NCBI GenBank assembly: GCA_022760355.1
Contig: JALEGB010000040.1
Location: 1 to 60,251, forward strand
Source of the DNA: Neomegalonema sp.
GTDB taxonomy: Bacteria; Pseudomonadota; Alphaproteobacteria; Rhodobacterales; Rhodobacteraceae
DNA length: 60,251 bases
Direction of reading: 5' to 3'
Shown: positions 36,355 through 44,978 of the stretch, piece after piece
Layout of the letters: every line of letters begins with the position of its first letter
How positions within the stretch are numbered: position 1 is the first letter of the stretch
Program-made: the position numbers and the translations under genes
Notes under the pieces: generated by a model
What the model was told of the DNA's origin: nothing
The model's database searches: none
The model's input: only the letters and a program-made list of their open reading frames with translations

Positions 36355-37617
36355 ATGACAGTAACTAGACGCGGTTTTATTGCTACAGCGGGCGCAGTTA
36401 GCGCAACGCTGTATGCGCCAGCGGTGCTGGGCGCGGCGCGGCCGAAAGCGGTGGTGATTGGCGGCGGCGCTGGCGGCGCGACGGCGGCCCGTTACATCGC
36501 GAAGGGCGCCAAGGGCGCAATCGACGTTACGCTGATCGAGCCGACCCGCACTTACTACACCTGCTTCTTCTCCAACCTCTATATTGGCGGCTATCGCTCC
36601 TTCGAGTCGCTCGGCCACTCCTATGGCAAGCTGGCGTCGGACTATGGCGTCAACGTTGTGCATGACTGGGCGATCGGCATTGACCGCGACAAGAAAATGA
36701 TCAGCCTGGCTGGCGGCGAGAAGGTCCCCTACGATCGGTTGATTGTCAGCCCTGGCGTGGATTTTGTGGACGGTTCGGTACCGGGCTGGAGCGTGAGCGC
36801 GCAGAATAAGATGCCGCACGCCTACAAAGCCGGAAGCCAAACACAGCTGTTAAAGGCGCAGGTGGAGGCCATGCCTGAGAACGGCGTGTATGTGATGGTG
36901 GCGCCGCCGAACCCGTATCGCTGCCCGCCAGGACCATATGAGCGTATCTCGATGGTCGCGCATGTGCTCAAGAAAACGAAGCCGAAGGCGAAGATCCTGA
37001 TCTTTGATCCGAAGCCGAAATTCTCAAAAATGGCGCTGTTCCAGGAAGGCTGGGAGAACCATTACAAAGGCATGATTGAGTGGGTCGGCGGCGACTTCGG
37101 CAAGGTCAGCGAAGTGCGGCCGGACACGATGGAGGTCGTGGTCGACGGTGAGGCGACGAAGGCGTCGGTCTGCAACGTCGTGCCAGCGATGAAGGCGGGC
37201 AAAATCGCTGAGATGGGCGGCCTGACCAATGCGAAGGGCTGGTGCGAGATTGTGCCGGCGACGCTGCAAAGCCGTGTGGACGAAAACATCCATGTGGTTG
37301 GCGACGCAACCCAGAATGGCGACATGCCGAAATCCGGCTTTGCGGCGAACAGTCAGGCTAAGGTGGCGGCGATGGCCGTGCGCAGCGCGCTGACCGGCTC
37401 GAAAATGTTCCCAGCCAAGTTCTCGAATACCTGCTGGTCGCTGATCGACGATAATGACGGCGTGAAAGTCGGCGCGAGCTACAAGCCGACTGAAGAGAAG
37501 ATTGCGAAGATCGACGGCTTCATCAGCAAAACCGGCGAAGACGCCGCGTTGCGGAAGAAGACCTACGAAGAGAGCCTGGCTTGGTACGACGGCATTACGT
37601 CGGACATGTTTGGCTAA
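36355..37617 (+). CDS. soxF: Flavocytochrome c sulfide dehydrogenase flavoprotein SoxF/FccB
   Basis: 420 aa from the ATG after GGGAGG. A Tat leader, TRRGFIATAGAVSATLYAPA, and the Rossmann motif VVIGGGAGGATAARY are seen. C70 in TYYTCFFSN is the expected covalent FAD attachment site. The redox disulfide cysteines are C190 (NPYRCPPGPYER) and C360 (NTCWSL). It oxidises sulfide to sulfur or polysulfide and passes electrons to SoxE. It is the last gene of the sox operon. Confidence 0.95.
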   Translation: MTVTRRGFIATAGAVSATLYAPAVLGAARPKAVVIGGGAGGATAARYIAKGAKGAIDVTLIEPTRTYYTCFFSNLYIGGYRSFESLGHSYGKLASDYGVNVVHDWAIGIDRDKKMISLAGGEKVPYDRLIVSPGVDFVDGSVPGWSVSAQNKMPHAYKAGSQTQLLKAQVEAMPENGVYVMVAPPNPYRCPPGPYERISMVAHVLKKTKPKAKILIFDPKPKFSKMALFQEGWENHYKGMIEWVGGDFGKVSEVRPDTMEVVVDGEATKASVCNVVPAMKAGKIAEMGGLTNAKGWCEIVPATLQSRVDENIHVVGDATQNGDMPKSGFAANSQAKVAAMAVRSALTGSKMFPAKFSNTCWSLIDDNDGVKVGASYKPTEEKIAKIDGFISKTGEDAALRKKTYEESLAWYDGITSDMFG

Positions 37618-37667
37618 GACGCCTCCGCCGTGCGCGTTGCGCGGCGGCCTCCCTTGCACCACGCAAA

Positions 37668-37695
37668 GCCGAAGCGCCGTCCGCGGCGCTTCGGC
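37668..37695 (+). terminator. Strong hairpin after soxF
   Basis: GCCGAAGCGCCG and CGGCGCTTCGGC form a perfect 12-bp stem with a TCCG loop, 51 bp after the soxF stop and before a converging gene. No T-run follows, so termination may be structure-driven or serve both strands. A second GC stem (CCGCCG...CGGCGG) lies just before it at 37625-37648. Confidence 0.6.
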
Positions 37696-37744
37696 GCTCA
37701 ACTGCGCGCCCGGGCTGACGGCGCCTGCTGAATGAGGCGCCAAC

Positions 37745-38167
37745 TTAGTCTCGATCCGAGCCCAGTTGGCGCAAAACTTCGACCAGCACGGCGGCGCTGA
37801 CGCCAAAGACCAGCAGCCCGTTCGCAGCGCATAGGCCGGCCAGCTGTCGCCACTCTAGCGGCGGGATGATGTCCCCAAAGCCGAGTGTCGTGAACGAGAC
37901 GGCCGCAAAATAGACCGACGTATCCAAATCCGGAAAGATCGACAGCGCGTAGAATGCGATCGCCCACATCCAGACCGCGACGCTATGGGCGATCATCAGC
38001 CAAAGCGCGATGGCGCCGACGACCATCGCGACTTTGAGAATGCGCGGATGCCGCGCCGCCCATTCGCGCCGATGCTCAAGCACCGCCAGCGCGCCGCCGA
38101 CAAACAACGCTTGCACAACGATCGAAATAAAGATGATCGCAGAGCCGATCAGGAACTCATGGATCAT
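37745..38167 (-). CDS. Small potassium-channel-like membrane protein
   Basis: 140 aa from the ATG at 38167 with GAAGGGA upstream. It has about four hydrophobic segments. Residues 90-100 give a pore helix and selectivity filter, SFTTLGFGDI, close to the TVGYGD signature of two-helix (Ion_trans_2) K+ channels. There is no regulatory RCK or cyclic-nucleotide domain. It faces the sox operon and shares no obvious function with its neighbours. Confidence 0.82.
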   Translation of the reverse strand: MIHEFLIGSAIIFISIVVQALFVGGALAVLEHRREWAARHPRILKVAMVVGAIALWLMIAHSVAVWMWAIAFYALSIFPDLDTSVYFAAVSFTTLGFGDIIPPLEWRQLAGLCAANGLLVFGVSAAVLVEVLRQLGSDRD

Positions 38168-38300
38168 CGACGTCCCTTCCATCTCACACGCTGAGATAAG
38201 GACGGCGCCGCCGCGCCGTCCCATTCGCTTTCAGTCACAACGCCGCATAAGGGGGGCGACCATCGACGTTGTGGAAGTTTTTGCGTCGACGGCGCCAGAT

Positions 38301-40496
38301 TTAGGAGTTCGCATCCTGGCCTTGCGCCGCTTTCAGCTCCAATCGACGGCGATGCAACACTGGCTCGGTGTAACCGGAGGGCTGTTTGGTTCCTTCGAAA
38401 ACCAGCTCGCAGGCCGCCTGGAATGCGATCGACTTGTCAAAGTCCGGCGCCATCGGCCTGTAGTCTGGATCGCCCGCATTCTGCGCATCGACCTTCACCG
38501 CCATCCGCTCCAGCGCTGCGCGGACTTCCTCCGCGCTGACAACGCCCTGATGCAGCCAGTTCGCCAGATGTTGTGATGAAATCCGTAGCGTCGCGCGGTC
38601 CTCCATCAGCCCGACATCATGGATGTCCGGCACTTTTGAACAGCCGACGCCCTGGTCAATCCAGCGCACCACATAGCCGAGCAGGCCTTGGCAGTTATTA
38701 TCGATCTCAGAGCGAATTTCCTCCGCGCTCCAGTTCAAACGGTCTGCAAGCGGGATCGTGAGCAGGTCCGACAAGCTGGCCCGGCGGCCGCCCTTGGCGA
38801 TCTCAAACTGCCTCTCGACGACGGAAACCTCAAAATAATGCGTCGCGTGCAGCGTGGCTGCGGTTGGGGAAGGCACCCAGGCGCAGTTGGCGCCGGCGCG
38901 CGGATGGGCGACTTTTTCCTTCAGCATCGCCGCCATCAGATCCGGCGCCGCCCACATGCCTTTGCCGATTTGCGCCCGTCCGCGCAGGCCGCAAGCCAAG
39001 CCGATATCAACGTTCCAATCCTCATACGCCTTGATCCAAGGCTGGGCCTTCATGTCCGCCTTGCGGATCATCGGCCCGGCTTCCATCGAGGTGTGGATTT
39101 CGTCGCCGGTGCGATCGAGGAAGCCGGTGTTGATGAACACGATCCGACGGCGGGCGGCGCGGATGCATTCCATGAGGTTGACCGTCGTGCGGCGCTCCTC
39201 ATCCATCACGCCCATTTTGATCGTATTCGCCGACAGGCCGAGCATCGCCTCAACGCGGGCGAAAATTTTGTCCGCGAACGCCACTTCCTCCGGGCCGTGC
39301 ATCTTCGGCTTGACCACATAGACGGAGCCCTTGCGCGAGTTACGGATGGCCGCGCCTTCTGGTTTGAGTATGTCGTGCAGAGCGATCAGCGCCGTCATCG
39401 CCGCGTCGAGCAGGCCCTCTGGCGCTTCGCGGCCCTCCTCATCGAGCACTGCGGGCGTTGTCATGAGATGGCCGACATTGCGGACCAGCATCAGCGATCG
39501 ACCATGCAGTCGAATCTCATCCCCGCTGGCGGTAAGGTAGCTGCGGTCGCCCTCAAGGCGGCGGGTGATCGTGCGGCCGCCCTTCGCGAAGCTCTCCTCC
39601 AGATCGCCTTTCATCAGGCCGAGCCAGTTCCGATAGACGACCGTTTTATCCTCCGCATCGACTGCGGCGACGGAGTCTTCGCAATCCATAATCGCGGAAA
39701 TTGCGCTTTCCAGGATCACATCCGCCACGCCGGCCGGGTCGTTGGCGCCAATCATATGCGCGCGGTCAATGGCGATGTGGGCGTGCAGCCCATTATGGCG
39801 GACCAGAACGGCGCTCGGCGCCTCGGTCTCGCCCTGCCAGCCGATGAAGCGGCGAGGGTCCGCCAAGCCAACCTGGGCGCCGCCCTGCAGCGTGACGATC
39901 AGCCGCCCATCTTCAACCGCATACGCCGTCGCCTCAGCATGGCTGCCCGAAACCAGCGGCGCTGCGCGATCCAGGAAGCTCTTCGCCCAGGCGACAACCT
40001 TTGCGCCGCGAGCAGGGTTGTAGGCGCCGCCGCGCGCCGCGCCGCCCTCGTCGGAAATGGCGTCGCCGCCATAGAGCGCATCATACAGGCTGCCCCAACG
40101 GGCGTTCGCCGCGTTCAGCGCATAGCGGGCGTTCATCACCGGCACCACGAGCTGCGGCCCGGCAATTTCAGCGATTTCCTGGTCGACGAAATCGGTCTCG
40201 ACCGTGAAAGGCTCGCCCTCCGGCAGCAGATAGCCGATCTCGCGCAAGAAGGCCTGATACGCGTCCGCATCGGTCAGCGCGCCGCGATGGGCGACATGCC
40301 ATTGGTCGATCTTCGCCTGCAGCTCATCGCGCTTGGCCAGCAAAGCGCGATTTTCCGGCGCAAGATCGTGGATGAGCGCATCCAGGCCGGACCAAAACTG
40401 CTCGGCGGTGACAGCCAGCCCCGGCAGGGCTTCTTTTTCCACAAACTCAGCAAGAACCTCAGCGACTTGCAAACGGCCGATCTGACGAAGGGTCAC
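38301..40496 (-). CDS. glcB: Malate synthase G
   Basis: 731 aa, the length of the G isoform. It condenses glyoxylate with acetyl-CoA to malate. Features include [40 protein letters not shown] (metal-binding acidic cluster), [16 protein letters not shown] and [20 protein letters not shown]. The GTG start overlaps the stop of the upstream 968-aa gene (GTGA), and a strong AAGGAGG lies inside that gene, so the two are co-transcribed and coupled. Confidence 0.96.
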   Translation of the reverse strand: MTLRQIGRLQVAEVLAEFVEKEALPGLAVTAEQFWSGLDALIHDLAPENRALLAKRDELQAKIDQWHVAHRGALTDADAYQAFLREIGYLLPEGEPFTVETDFVDQEIAEIAGPQLVVPVMNARYALNAANARWGSLYDALYGGDAISDEGGAARGGAYNPARGAKVVAWAKSFLDRAAPLVSGSHAEATAYAVEDGRLIVTLQGGAQVGLADPRRFIGWQGETEAPSAVLVRHNGLHAHIAIDRAHMIGANDPAGVADVILESAISAIMDCEDSVAAVDAEDKTVVYRNWLGLMKGDLEESFAKGGRTITRRLEGDRSYLTASGDEIRLHGRSLMLVRNVGHLMTTPAVLDEEGREAPEGLLDAAMTALIALHDILKPEGAAIRNSRKGSVYVVKPKMHGPEEVAFADKIFARVEAMLGLSANTIKMGVMDEERRTTVNLMECIRAARRRIVFINTGFLDRTGDEIHTSMEAGPMIRKADMKAQPWIKAYEDWNVDIGLACGLRGRAQIGKGMWAAPDLMAAMLKEKVAHPRAGANCAWVPSPTAATLHATHYFEVSVVERQFEIAKGGRRASLSDLLTIPLADRLNWSAEEIRSEIDNNCQGLLGYVVRWIDQGVGCSKVPDIHDVGLMEDRATLRISSQHLANWLHQGVVSAEEVRAALERMAVKVDAQNAGDPDYRPMAPDFDKSIAFQAACELVFEGTKQPSGYTEPVLHRRRLELKAAQGQDANS

Positions 40497-43399
40497 GCGT
40501 TTTTTCCTCCTTTTTGGGCTTGGCGCATTCTTTTCACCAATCTGTTCAGCGGCGCGATATCGTCCAACTGAAACTGCTGATGGCGCGTCGTTATTTTCTC
40601 AAAGGCGTGCGCATAGGCGAGCGAGATCGGATCGCCGGAGCGGAAATAGCGCTCCAGCCGGCCGCGTGCGATCAGCGGGGCGTCCAGCGCGCGGGCCTCG
40701 CCGCGCGCGTTTCGGAAAATCGGGTCCCACAGGGCGGTGGGCGCCTCCGGGCGCAGGTCGGCCGGCCGGCAGGTGACCAGCGCCAGAAAAAACAGAATCC
40801 GGTCCAAGCGCGCGAGAACCGCCTCATCATCGAGCGCGTCGATCTCCTGTCCGGTCTCCTTGCGCTTGGCCAGATAGACATAGTCCCGCAGCCAGCCTTT
40901 ATAGGGCGACACGGTGACACGCTCGCCGCCGCCGGTTGCAAATGGGTTGGCCAGATCCGGCAGCAGCTTCACCATTGGCTCTGTGAATGCGTCGGCGTCG
41001 CGCCCTTCGCGCTCGGCCCGCTGCAGCAGTTTGCTGGCGAAGAAGAGAAAAAACATCTCCTCAGTCTGCAGGTCCGCATCCTGATCCGCATAGGCGATCG
41101 TGCGCCAGGCGAGCCGAATGGGCTCCGGGGCCGGCGGATGGGCCCCGCGCTCGCTCCAGCGCAGGCGCAGCCCGAGCAGTTGGCGCGTCGTCCAGGCGAG
41201 GTCGGCGCCGATCGCGCGGTCCAGAAGCTCGGCGTTGGGCCCCGCGACGCCGGATGCGACACAGGCGGCCAGCGTCTCCAGAGCTTCGGCGTCCGCTTCC
41301 TCCTCGCCTTTGGCGCTGAAGCTGATCGTCTCATGCTTCGCGCCGGACTGACGATCGCTCAAGATTTCCGCATAGCGCGCGCGCCACCGCTGGGCGGCGA
41401 GGCTGGCCGCCTCCAGCGCCTCATCATCGACTGGCGCGGCTTTGCCGCCAGGCTTGGGGCGCCGCGGGGCCAGCATGGGCGCTTTGGCCTCCGGCTCTGT
41501 GGCTGCGTCGGCCGCCGCATCCTCGGCGGCCGGTTCCGGTTGGGGAGCGTCAGCGTCAGCGTCGGCCGGCTGGGCTTCCGGCTCCGCCGTTCCGACGGCC
41601 CGTTCCAAGCCCGTCGGCGTTTCGGGCTTCGGCGCGGGCTGCAATCGCTCCAAATTGAGGGGCGGCGCGTCGGCGTCCATATGCGTTTTCACCGCGCGCG
41701 GGGGCGGCGCGCCGCCGAGCAGGCGGAGGGCGGAAGCGTCGCTTGGGCGCTGCTCCGCATTCAGCCGTTGGCGCAACGATCGCTCTGTATCGCCATATTC
41801 GTTCGGCGCCGTCTCTTTCATATCCGCGAGCAAAGCCGCCAGCGCCCGCCGCCAAAATACGGCGCCGCGCCAGCTGCCAAGCTGAATGGCGCGCGATGTG
41901 CGGCGCGCGAAGTCATGGGCGATCCAGGTTTTGCCAACCGTTTGCTCATCCAGGCGTCCGCCGCTCAATGTGTGGGAGCGGATGACGCGCATCGATCGGC
42001 TCCAGGCGCGCCGATCTTCGGTAAATGTCACCGCGGTTTCGATGGCGTCGATGGTGCTGGCGAGGATCCGTTTCGGCTTATCGCCGACTTCGGCCCACAG
42101 ATCCGCCAGCCGGACGAGCCACGGCGCCGGGCCGCCGCTTTTGGCGTCAAGCGTCAGCTCCGGATCCGCCGAGAGGCTCTCCGGCCCGATCCGTTCCAAA
42201 AATTCAAGCGCCAGCCGGCGGAAGCGAGGGGCGTCGAGCGGCGTCGGCGCGCCTTCCGGCAATGCGGCGCGAATGCGGTCTTCGATGGCGAAGATCCGCG
42301 CGAGCTCCGTCAGGGTGCGCAGGCCGATCGGTTCATCGATCTGGGGTTGGGCGAGGGCGAGAATGCTCCAATAGGCGCGGCTGGGGTAGAACTGAGCGAG
42401 CGCCTCCCAGGCGAGGCCTGATTCTTCCTCCGCTTCAATGGCGATCAGGCCAGCGGCGCGGGCGCTGCCGACCGGGGACAGCGGCGCGTTCAAAACGGCG
42501 TCCGGCTGGTCTGCGGCGGCGCTTTCAGCTGCGCCGCAGATTCGCGCGAGCTGCAGGGCGCGTTCCTGCGCGTCGACCGGAGCCTCCGGCGGTTCGGCGT
42601 CTTCGCGCGCTAAGAACCGTTCCAATTCGTCAAAGCGAAACGGCGCGCCGATCAGGGCGGCGGCGGCGGCGCGCAGACTGTCCAGGAAGCGCCCTGGCGC
42701 GTCGCCAGGCTCAATCGGCCACCGCGCCGCAATCAGGTCAGGGCCCAGCTGCGCGTGCGCAAGGGCGCCCAGCCCAGGCGCTTCGCGCTGGTCTTGGGTT
42801 TGTTTGCGCTGAGCCGCGTCAAACAGGACCCCTCGCGCGCCCTCGATCCCCGAGACGGCAGAGATCAGAGGCAGCAGATCGCGGGGCGACAGCGCGGCGA
42901 AGGCGCTCAATCTGCCCCAGAACGAGGCCGTTTGGCCGCCAAGGCTGGGGCGAGCGGCGTCATGGCGCGGGCGCAGCAGGGCGGAAAGAGAAGCGCGCGC
43001 CGCCGCGGCGTCGTCATCGCTTGGCGCGTCAGGCGCGGCCGAGGGGCCGAACATCGCGGGCGCGCGGGAGAAAAACGCTGCGCCCTCGGCGACTATGTCC
43101 GCAGCCTCAAAGGCGAGCGCCCGCGCCCGCACGCCATGGCTGGCGTCGTGGCTGTAGGAGCAAAGCAGCGCCATCGGGCGTCCGCCCAAACGCACGGGAC
43201 GAAGCAGCAGCCCCGGCGTTTCGGCGGCCAAGCGCGCGCCCCGCAGCGCATAGGCCGGATCTGCGAGAACCGCGAGTTCATCCGGCGCGCCGCTTGCAAG
43301 GCGCTCGACGCCTTCATCGAGCGTCCATTCATAGGCTGGGCGGGCCAGCGCGCCGCCGATATTGGGGCCGCTTCGGCCGCCAGTCTCTCCTAGGTCCAT
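40493..43399 (-). CDS. Uncharacterised 968-aa soluble protein co-transcribed with malate synthase
   Basis: One long frame with consistent high-G+C codon use. There is no signal peptide and no convincing membrane segment. Residues 1-580 are Ala/Leu/Arg-rich and helical, with readable blocks such as [18 protein letters not shown] and [20 protein letters not shown] low-complexity Pro/Ala/Glu/Asp linker occupies roughly 590-670. The C-terminal third is again folded, with [37 protein letters not shown] and [17 protein letters not shown] see no P-loop, kinase, nuclease or protease motif. It is divergently arranged from the 413- and 933-aa genes across a 128-bp gap. Confidence 0.75.
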   Translation of the reverse strand: MDLGETGGRSGPNIGGALARPAYEWTLDEGVERLASGAPDELAVLADPAYALRGARLAAETPGLLLRPVRLGGRPMALLCSYSHDASHGVRARALAFEAADIVAEGAAFFSRAPAMFGPSAAPDAPSDDDAAAARASLSALLRPRHDAARPSLGGQTASFWGRLSAFAALSPRDLLPLISAVSGIEGARGVLFDAAQRKQTQDQREAPGLGALAHAQLGPDLIAARWPIEPGDAPGRFLDSLRAAAAALIGAPFRFDELERFLAREDAEPPEAPVDAQERALQLARICGAAESAAADQPDAVLNAPLSPVGSARAAGLIAIEAEEESGLAWEALAQFYPSRAYWSILALAQPQIDEPIGLRTLTELARIFAIEDRIRAALPEGAPTPLDAPRFRRLALEFLERIGPESLSADPELTLDAKSGGPAPWLVRLADLWAEVGDKPKRILASTIDAIETAVTFTEDRRAWSRSMRVIRSHTLSGGRLDEQTVGKTWIAHDFARRTSRAIQLGSWRGAVFWRRALAALLADMKETAPNEYGDTERSLRQRLNAEQRPSDASALRLLGGAPPPRAVKTHMDADAPPLNLERLQPAPKPETPTGLERAVGTAEPEAQPADADADAPQPEPAAEDAAADAATEPEAKAPMLAPRRPKPGGKAAPVDDEALEAASLAAQRWRARYAEILSDRQSGAKHETISFSAKGEEEADAEALETLAACVASGVAGPNAELLDRAIGADLAWTTRQLLGLRLRWSERGAHPPAPEPIRLAWRTIAYADQDADLQTEEMFFLFFASKLLQRAEREGRDADAFTEPMVKLLPDLANPFATGGGERVTVSPYKGWLRDYVYLAKRKETGQEIDALDDEAVLARLDRILFFLALVTCRPADLRPEAPTALWDPIFRNARGEARALDAPLIARGRLERYFRSGDPISLAYAHAFEKITTRHQQFQLDDIAPLNRLVKRMRQAQKGGKNA

Positions 43400-43527
43400 C
43401 CCGCCACCTGCTTCGCCGTTTGAGGCACAACGACGTTTTGTCTCCGCCGGCGGAACCTAGGCGCTTTTGACCTCAGGCGAAAGTGCTGCTCTATGGGGCC
43501 GCCGCGACGCAGAAGGAGTAGAGCCCC

Positions 43528-44769
43528 ATGAGGCGCGCAGCCCTTGGAACTGTTCTGAACGGATCTCGCCTGAATTGGCGCCCAAATTCACTGTTTGTCG
43601 CGATGCGCCTCGGGGGCGTCGCGCTGCTGTGCCAAGCTGTTGGATTTCGTCCCGCTTTGGCCCAAGCCGTGGAGCCGGGCGTCGGCGATGCAAAGACGTC
43701 CGACGTCGTCGCCAGCGTTGAAGCGGCGGCGACGGCGTTTGCGCAGCATCCGGCCGCGATCGCGGTGGTGATCGGCGTGGCGCTCCTGTTCGGCGTGGCG
43801 CTCGGCTGGGTGTTTCTCGGCGGCAAGGCTGCGCCTGTGGCCGATGGCCCGCGCGATGTCGGATATGAGCTGCGTTCGGCGCGGCCCGGTCCGACGCGGG
43901 GGCCAGAGCGCTCGGCGCCTGGAATGATTTTCCGTGAGGATGAGGCGGACGCGCCGCCCGCCCTACGTCGCGGCGATCGCGCCGCGCGGGAAACGCGTGA
44001 GGGCCGGCTGTTGTTCGATTATTTCGAGGATCGCTTCGGGCTTCGCGAGCGGTCGGCGAAGGCGGCTGTCGACTATCTGGAGCAAGTCGGGGACGCGGTT
44101 GAGCGCGTCCGGCGGCGGGCGCAAAGCGCTGAGACGGCGCTGGAGCGGTCTTTGGAGCGAACTGCCGAGGCTGCGGCGGTCGCTGCGAGCATCGAGACGC
44201 CGGCCGGCGGCGCAGTGGCGGCGCTGAAAGTCGCAATGGAAGGTGTGAAGACGGCGCGGACGGCGATGCACACGCTGCGCGGGCGCGCGGATCCGCTGTT
44301 TGAAGCCTTCGCAGTTGAGACGGATATTGACGACACGCTGCGGCGGGTCGCGGGATTACACGCCGCGCATGCGGACGGCAGCACTGTTGATCCGGAAGTG
44401 ATCCTTGAGCCTTGGCCGCATGCTCTGTTGCGGGCTGAGGCCCTTGCTGTGGCCTATTTCCCGGCTGACGGGCTGTGGGGCGAGCTGCGTGAGGGGCTTT
44501 CCGCCGTCGCTGCGGGGCTGCGGCGCGCAATGCGTGAGGCGAATGTCGTCGTTGGGCATGTGCGGCTGCTCACGCCCTATCGCCAGATTGACGGCGAGGT
44601 ATGGTCTGATCAGCTTGGCGAATTGGAGCGGTTGGAGCCGGTGCGCTCAGCGCTTCAGCGCACTGTGATCGTTGATGAGGTGATCGTCGATTGTGAAGCG
44701 TTCGGCTATGTCGATCGCGGCCGCGGCGTTTCCGGACGGGCTCGACTAATCGTTGCGGGGCGGGACTAG
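43528..44769 (+). CDS. Uncharacterised membrane-anchored protein (413 aa), first gene of a pair
   Basis: AGAAGGAG precedes the ATG. A hydrophobic stretch ending ALAQA (about 27-46) may be a signal peptide with a long basic leader; an ATG at residue 26 is the alternative start. A clear transmembrane helix follows at about 76-98 (AIAVVIGVALLFGVALGWVF). The remaining 310 residues are charged and helical, with a coiled-coil-like part (KAAVDYLEQVGDAVERVRRR) and then a mixed region ending VDEVIVDCEAFGYVDRGRGV. No family recognised. It leads the plus-strand pair with the 933-aa gene. Confidence 0.75.
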   Translation: MRRAALGTVLNGSRLNWRPNSLFVAMRLGGVALLCQAVGFRPALAQAVEPGVGDAKTSDVVASVEAAATAFAQHPAAIAVVIGVALLFGVALGWVFLGGKAAPVADGPRDVGYELRSARPGPTRGPERSAPGMIFREDEADAPPALRRGDRAARETREGRLLFDYFEDRFGLRERSAKAAVDYLEQVGDAVERVRRRAQSAETALERSLERTAEAAAVAASIETPAGGAVAALKVAMEGVKTARTAMHTLRGRADPLFEAFAVETDIDDTLRRVAGLHAAHADGSTVDPEVILEPWPHALLRAEALAVAYFPADGLWGELREGLSAVAAGLRRAMREANVVVGHVRLLTPYRQIDGEVWSDQLGELERLEPVRSALQRTVIVDEVIVDCEAFGYVDRGRGVSGRARLIVAGRD

Positions 44770-44978
44770 CCGGGTAGAACTGTGGGCGAATCCGTGATCT
44801 ACTGTGGATAACGCGGCGAAATCTGGGGGTTGTTGGCGTATTTAGGGTGCTCTTCGCGTATCGATAATATATGTAGGGGGCCATTCAATTGTTCGGCTGC
44901 GTCGCCAGCCGATCGATGGGCGGGGCTGCGGCGCGCGGTCGGGCGCGACGCTCCGCGGAGCAAAGGCGAGCATAGCGC

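Noticed and set aside
38688-40571. A 627-codon plus-strand open frame opposite malate synthase
   Set aside because: Antisense of glcB caused by G+C-rich codon structure; no protein-like domain content.
40514-43470. Long plus-strand open frames (635 and 481 codons) opposite the 968-aa gene
   Set aside because: They are low-complexity Arg/Gly-rich antisense frames. The minus-strand frame has balanced composition, a start site and a coupled end with glcB.
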